Position numbers and translations under genes: made by a program. The notes beneath the pieces were generated by a model. That model did not search any database. It was given only the letters and a program-made list of their open reading frames with translations, and was not told the origin of the DNA. A DNA stretch of 64,000 nt from Sphingomonas sp. Leaf17. GTDB taxonomy: Bacteria; Pseudomonadota; Alphaproteobacteria; Sphingomonadales; Sphingomonadaceae. The DNA is taken from positions 1-64,000 of the forward strand of contig NZ_LMKL01000001.1 of the NCBI RefSeq assembly GCF_001421505.1. The letters are read 5' to 3'. The number at the start of each line of letters is the position of its first letter. The first letter of the stretch is position 1. This document shows, piece after piece, positions 60,699 through 64,000 of the stretch.

Positions 60699-62432
60699 AT
60701 GAGCAACGCTCTCGCCACAACCTCGCCGATCGCGGTGCCGGAACGGTTCGCCAATCCGCTGCGCCAGATCCAGGGCGTCCTCGCCCAGCCGGCGGTTCGC
60801 CGTTCGCTGCCCATGGCCATGATGGTCGGGATGGTGGGCGCGGCTGCGCTCGCCTGGGCCACGCTGTCGACGCCAACGCAGAAGACGCTGTTCAGCGGCC
60901 TGCCCGATGCCGACAAGGCGGCGGTCACCTCCGCGCTGACGCAGGCCAACATCACCAGCCACATCGACGACGGCAGCGGCGCGCTGACCGTCAACGAGGA
61001 GGATTACAGCCGTGCCCGCCTGTTGCTGGCGGGTCAGGGCCTGCCCAAGGCGGCACCCGGCGGCTATGCGATCCTCGACCAGTTGCCGATGGGCGTCAGC
61101 CGCGCGGTCGAGGGCGAGCGTCTGCGCCAGGCCCGCGAAAGCGAACTCGCACGATCGGTCGAGGAAATTGATTCTGTCGCCGAGGCGCGCGTCCATCTGG
61201 CCATGCCGGAATCGACCGTGTTCGTCCGCGACAAGGCCAGCCCGTCGGCATCGGTCATCCTGAAACTGGCTGCCGGCCGGTCGCTGTCCGACGCGCAGGT
61301 GTCGTCGATCGTCAACCTCGTCGCCTCGTCGGTGCCGGGCATGAAGCCCGACGACGTCACCATCGTCGACCAGATGGGCGCACTGCTCACCAAGTCGGGT
61401 GGTGCCGGCGGTGGCTCTGCGGCGGGCGACGAACGCATCGCGTTCCAGCGCCGGGTCGAGGAAAAATACCGCCAGCAGCTCAACCAGCTGCTGACCCCGC
61501 TCTACGGCGCAGGCAACTTCACCGCCGAGGTTCAGGCCGATGTCGATCTGGACGAAACCCAGGCGACGCGCGAAAGCTATGACAAGCAGGGAACGCTGAA
61601 GGCCGAAACCGGCAACTGGACCGGCAACATGGCGGCATCGCCCGCGCCCGGCGGCATCCCCGGCGCGCTGTCCAACACGCCGCCGCCCGCCAGCACGTTG
61701 CAGGCCCCGCAGGCGGCGACCGGCGCACCCGGCACCACGCCCGCACCGGTCGCCGGTGGCCCCGCACCCGATCCGGCCAAACAGTCGGACAGTTTCCAGC
61801 GCGCCTATGATCTAGGTCGCGAGGTCTCGGTCACGCGCGCATCCCCCGGCGGAATCAAGCGGCTGTCGGTCGCGGTCCTGCTGCGCGATCCCGAAACCGG
61901 CAAGCGGACCCAGGCCGAAATCGGTCAGGTGACCGAGCTGGTGAAAAGCGCGGTCGGCTTCAACGCCGGGCGCACCGATCAGGTCACCGTCATCAGCCGC
62001 AAGTTCGCCGGCGCTGAAGCCCCCGCCGACGCGCCTTGGTACGACGCCGGCTGGCTGCCGGTCGTCGCCCGCAACGTGACCGCGATCCTGATCGCGCTGA
62101 TGGTGCTGCTGCTGGGTGTCCGGCCGATGGCCAAGGCGCTGATGAAGAAGCGCGAGGATGCGACGGCGGGTACCGATGGCGGCCCCGCGACCGGCGAAGG
62201 CGGCGGCGAGATGGTCGAGGTGATGGAGACGGGCGACGACGGCGTCGCGCGGCCCGTCATGCGCGCGCTCGCCCCCGGTGGTCGTGGATCGTCGGGCGGA
62301 TCCGCCCCGATCAGCATGGACCAGCTGGAACAGACGCGCGGTTACGACGAGCGGATCGGCGCGGTCCGCGGCTTCACCCGCGACAACCCCACGCGTGCGG
62401 CACTGGCCGTGCGCGACATGATCAAGGCCTGA
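60699..62432 (+). CDS. fliF: Flagellar MS-ring protein FliF
   Basis: A 577-residue double-membrane-spanning ring protein. TM1 is at about 38-58 and TM2 at about 455-475. The periplasmic part contains the ring-building motifs LFSGLPDADKAAVTSALTQANI and the YscJ-like FliF segment RALEGELARS-type (here AVEGERLRQARESELARSVEEID), plus a Pro/Ala-rich insert (about 305-360). The short C-terminal tail binds FliG. Confidence 0.95.
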   Translation: MSNALATTSPIAVPERFANPLRQIQGVLAQPAVRRSLPMAMMVGMVGAAALAWATLSTPTQKTLFSGLPDADKAAVTSALTQANITSHIDDGSGALTVNEEDYSRARLLLAGQGLPKAAPGGYAILDQLPMGVSRAVEGERLRQARESELARSVEEIDSVAEARVHLAMPESTVFVRDKASPSASVILKLAAGRSLSDAQVSSIVNLVASSVPGMKPDDVTIVDQMGALLTKSGGAGGGSAAGDERIAFQRRVEEKYRQQLNQLLTPLYGAGNFTAEVQADVDLDETQATRESYDKQGTLKAETGNWTGNMAASPAPGGIPGALSNTPPPASTLQAPQAATGAPGTTPAPVAGGPAPDPAKQSDSFQRAYDLGREVSVTRASPGGIKRLSVAVLLRDPETGKRTQAEIGQVTELVKSAVGFNAGRTDQVTVISRKFAGAEAPADAPWYDAGWLPVVARNVTAILIALMVLLLGVRPMAKALMKKREDATAGTDGGPATGEGGGEMVEVMETGDDGVARPVMRALAPGGRGSSGGSAPISMDQLEQTRGYDERIGAVRGFTRDNPTRAALAVRDMIKA

Positions 62433-62438
62433 TCCCCG

Positions 62439-63452
62439 ATGGCCGAGGCCGATCACAACCGTAGCTATACCGGCGTCGAGCGCGCGGCCGTCCTGATGAT
62501 GCTGGTCGGCGAGGAAGAAGCCGCCGCGATCCTGCAGAAACTGGAGCCGGAGGAAGTGCGCCTGCTGGGCAAGGCGATGTTCGCGGTCGCCGACGTCAGC
62601 GAGGACGAGGTGGAACGCGTGCTCGACGATTTCGTCGACAAGGCGCGCGAACGCACCACCATCGGCTTCGAGCCGCGCATGCAGATCGAGGCGGTGATGC
62701 AGCGCGCGCTGGGCCAGGAAAAGGCCGACAGCATCCTGGCGCGCATCACGCCCGCAGAGGCGGCGTGCGAGATCGACCTGCTCGACTGGCTCGACGCAAG
62801 CGAGATCGCCGCGCTGATCGAGAAGGAACACCCGCAGATCGCCGCCGTGCTGATCGCCAATCTGGATCCGTCGATCGGTGGCCAGGTGCTGGAAATGCTG
62901 CCCGACACGGTGCAGCCCGACATTCTTCACCGCATCGCCAAGCTGGGGCCGATCACGCCCGAGGCGGTCGACACGCTGAAGACCATGCTCGCCAACCGCA
63001 CCGGCGGCGCGTCGAAGAAATCGGGCGTCACGCTGGGCGGCACGCGCGAGGCGGCCAAGATCCTGTCGGGCGCGCGCAAGACGGTCGAACAGCGGGTCAT
63101 GCCCAAGCTGTTCAAGATCGACAAGGAAGTCGCCAAGGCGATCGAGGAGGCGTTGTTCGTCTTCGACAACCTGCTGGAGATGGACGACAAGAATCTGGGG
63201 GCGCTGATCCGCAACGTCGACGGCGACATCCTGGTCCGCGCGCTGAAGGGCGTCGACGAGACGATGCGCAACCGCTTCCTCGGCTGCATGTCGGCGCGCG
63301 CCGCCGACGGCATCCGCGACGAAATCGAAAGCCGTGGCCCGATGAAGCTCAGCGAAGTGCTGGAGGCGCAGAAGATGATGATCCAGATCGCGCGCAATCT
63401 GGCCAAGGACGGCACGATCATGATGGGTGGGGGTGAAGACGACTATGTTTGA
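62439..63452 (+). CDS. fliG: Flagellar motor switch protein FliG
   Basis: A 337-residue switch protein. The N-terminal domain binds FliF, and the middle EHPQ motif is present (EKEHPQIAAVLIANLDP, about 128-144). The C-terminal torque domain (about 225-330) has charged residues expected to contact MotA (FVFDNLLEMDDKNLGALIRNVDGDILVRALKG). It ends inside the first codons of fliH. Confidence 0.95.
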   Translation: MAEADHNRSYTGVERAAVLMMLVGEEEAAAILQKLEPEEVRLLGKAMFAVADVSEDEVERVLDDFVDKARERTTIGFEPRMQIEAVMQRALGQEKADSILARITPAEAACEIDLLDWLDASEIAALIEKEHPQIAAVLIANLDPSIGGQVLEMLPDTVQPDILHRIAKLGPITPEAVDTLKTMLANRTGGASKKSGVTLGGTREAAKILSGARKTVEQRVMPKLFKIDKEVAKAIEEALFVFDNLLEMDDKNLGALIRNVDGDILVRALKGVDETMRNRFLGCMSARAADGIRDEIESRGPMKLSEVLEAQKMMIQIARNLAKDGTIMMGGGEDDYV

Positions 63453-64000
63453 TGTCCGGGGGGGCACGGCGGATGTCCAGGGGGCCGGGTTCGCGGCGGG
63501 GTTCGCATCCCGCCACGACACGACCGCCAACGTGCTGGCGGCCGCGTTTGCACCGGCCGGCGGCTTTTCGGCGGTCGACATGCGCGGCACGCACAGGGCC
63601 GCCGCCCATGTCGATCCGACGACGTTCGCGGCGCAGGGTGGCCCGCGCCACTTCAGCCCGGCCGATCCCACGACCAACCCGACCGAGGGATGGGACCTGA
63701 TGGACCCGGACAGCGCGCACGACGCGTCGTTCGTCAACCCGCTGGAGGCCGCGCACAGCGCCGGCTATGCCGAGGGTCTTGCCGCCGCCGCCGCTGCACA
63801 GGCAGACGTCGCCGAACGCGATCGCGCGCTGCTGACCGGACTTGCCGCCGCGATCGGATCGGGCGACCGGATCGACCGCGAACAGGTCGCGCAACGCCTG
63901 CGCCAGACGGTGCTGTTCCTCGTGACAAAGCTGGTCGGCGAAGTCGGCATCGCGCCGGACCTGATGGCCGCGCGGATCGCCGCCGCCTCCGACTTGCTGG
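63445..64000 (+). CDS. fliH: Flagellar assembly protein FliH (truncated by window edge)
   Basis: An open frame of 185 codons running off the right edge, beginning at ATG 63445, 8 bases inside fliG. The N-terminal 95 residues are low-complexity and Gly/Ala-rich; after ALEAAHSAGYAEGLAAAAAAQADVAERDRALL-type heptads comes LFLVTKLVGEVGIAPDLMAARIAAASDLL, the FliH/YscL pattern. FliH regulates the FliI ATPase. Position after fliG supports the call. Confidence 0.82.
   Translation, partial: MFDVRGGTADVQGAGFAAGFASRHDTTANVLAAAFAPAGGFSAVDMRGTHRAAAHVDPTTFAAQGGPRHFSPADPTTNPTEGWDLMDPDSAHDASFVNPLEAAHSAGYAEGLAAAAAAQADVAERDRALLTGLAAAIGSGDRIDREQVAQRLRQTVLFLVTKLVGEVGIAPDLMAARIAAASDLL

Noticed and set aside
61812..63737. 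641-codon open frame on the minus strand opposite fliF and fliG
   Set aside because: It is a shadow of FliF/FliG codon use; the translation is composed of repetitive His/Arg/Asp-rich sequence with no recognisable fold.
1..64000. CRISPR arrays, tRNA or rRNA genes, insertion sequences, phage attachment sites
   Set aside because: None seen: no evenly spaced direct repeats, no tRNA cloverleaf or terminal repeats of a transposon, and no transposase or integrase gene.

Overview
The window looks like a chromosomal segment of a motile, high-GC alphaproteobacterium, most likely a sphingomonad (Sphingomonadales). This rests on gene content and style rather than a ribosomal marker: paired b and b' ATP synthase subunits, a MucR-family regulator without zinc cysteines, a YdbH/YnbE/YdbL locus, short (273 aa) flagellins, and dense packing with many 4-base stop/start overlaps. 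No rRNA, tRNA, CRISPR array, integrase or transposase was found.

Layout. 1-19.7 kb is mostly housekeeping: a PMT-type mannosyltransferase; metZ-apaG-lysR on the plus strand; a small GIY-YIG-like gene; a long minus-strand run uvrC, polysaccharide deacetylase, GNAT-type acyltransferase, recO, leuB and a DPM-type glycosyltransferase fused to GtrA; an SMR exporter; the F0 operon atpI-a-c-b'-b; ydbH-ynbE-ydbL; and radC. 20.0-30.7 kb is a plus-strand chemotaxis operon: two chemoreceptors with nearly identical signalling ends, a STAS protein, cheA, cheR, cheB, cheD, cheY, cheW, a second CheB-like protein whose nucleophilic serine is replaced by aspartate, and a small helical protein with a DxxxQ motif resembling the CheZ/CheT phosphatase signature. 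30.7-38 kb holds a winged-helix regulator, a pentose-phosphate block (HAD phosphatase, gnd, tal, tkt, rpiA) and mucR. From 38 kb to the right edge is a flagellar locus: motBA; flgBCDEFGHIJKL on the minus strand; and on the plus strand a second MotA/MotB-like pair, flgA, flgM, flgN, a lytic transglycosylase, flhA and fliA. Two unknown genes, two flagellin genes, a sigma-54 activator and fliEFG plus a truncated fliH complete it.

Regulation readable in the sequence. Three near-consensus sigma-54 sites (TGGCnCG-N4-TTGC) precede flgB, the second motAB pair with flgA, and the transglycosylase-flhA-fliA operon; the FlbD-like activator at 59070-60344 is the obvious candidate to act on them. A second shared motif, TAAA or TTAA-N15-GCCGTTTC, precedes flgM and both flagellin genes and is best explained as the local FliA (sigma-28) promoter. 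Together these describe a cascade: activator with sigma-54 makes the hook-basal body, FlhA and FliA; FliA then makes flagellin and its own anti-sigma factor FlgM.

Most interesting for follow-up: the serine-less CheB translationally coupled to the DxxxQ protein at the end of the chemotaxis operon, the unusual sigma-28 minus-10 element, the 14-bp perfect hairpin in front of the first receptor, a FlgH without any cysteine, and the small unknown genes at 3972-4490 and 55685-56633. Inverted pairs of a GC-rich REP-like repeat occur at three intergenic sites.
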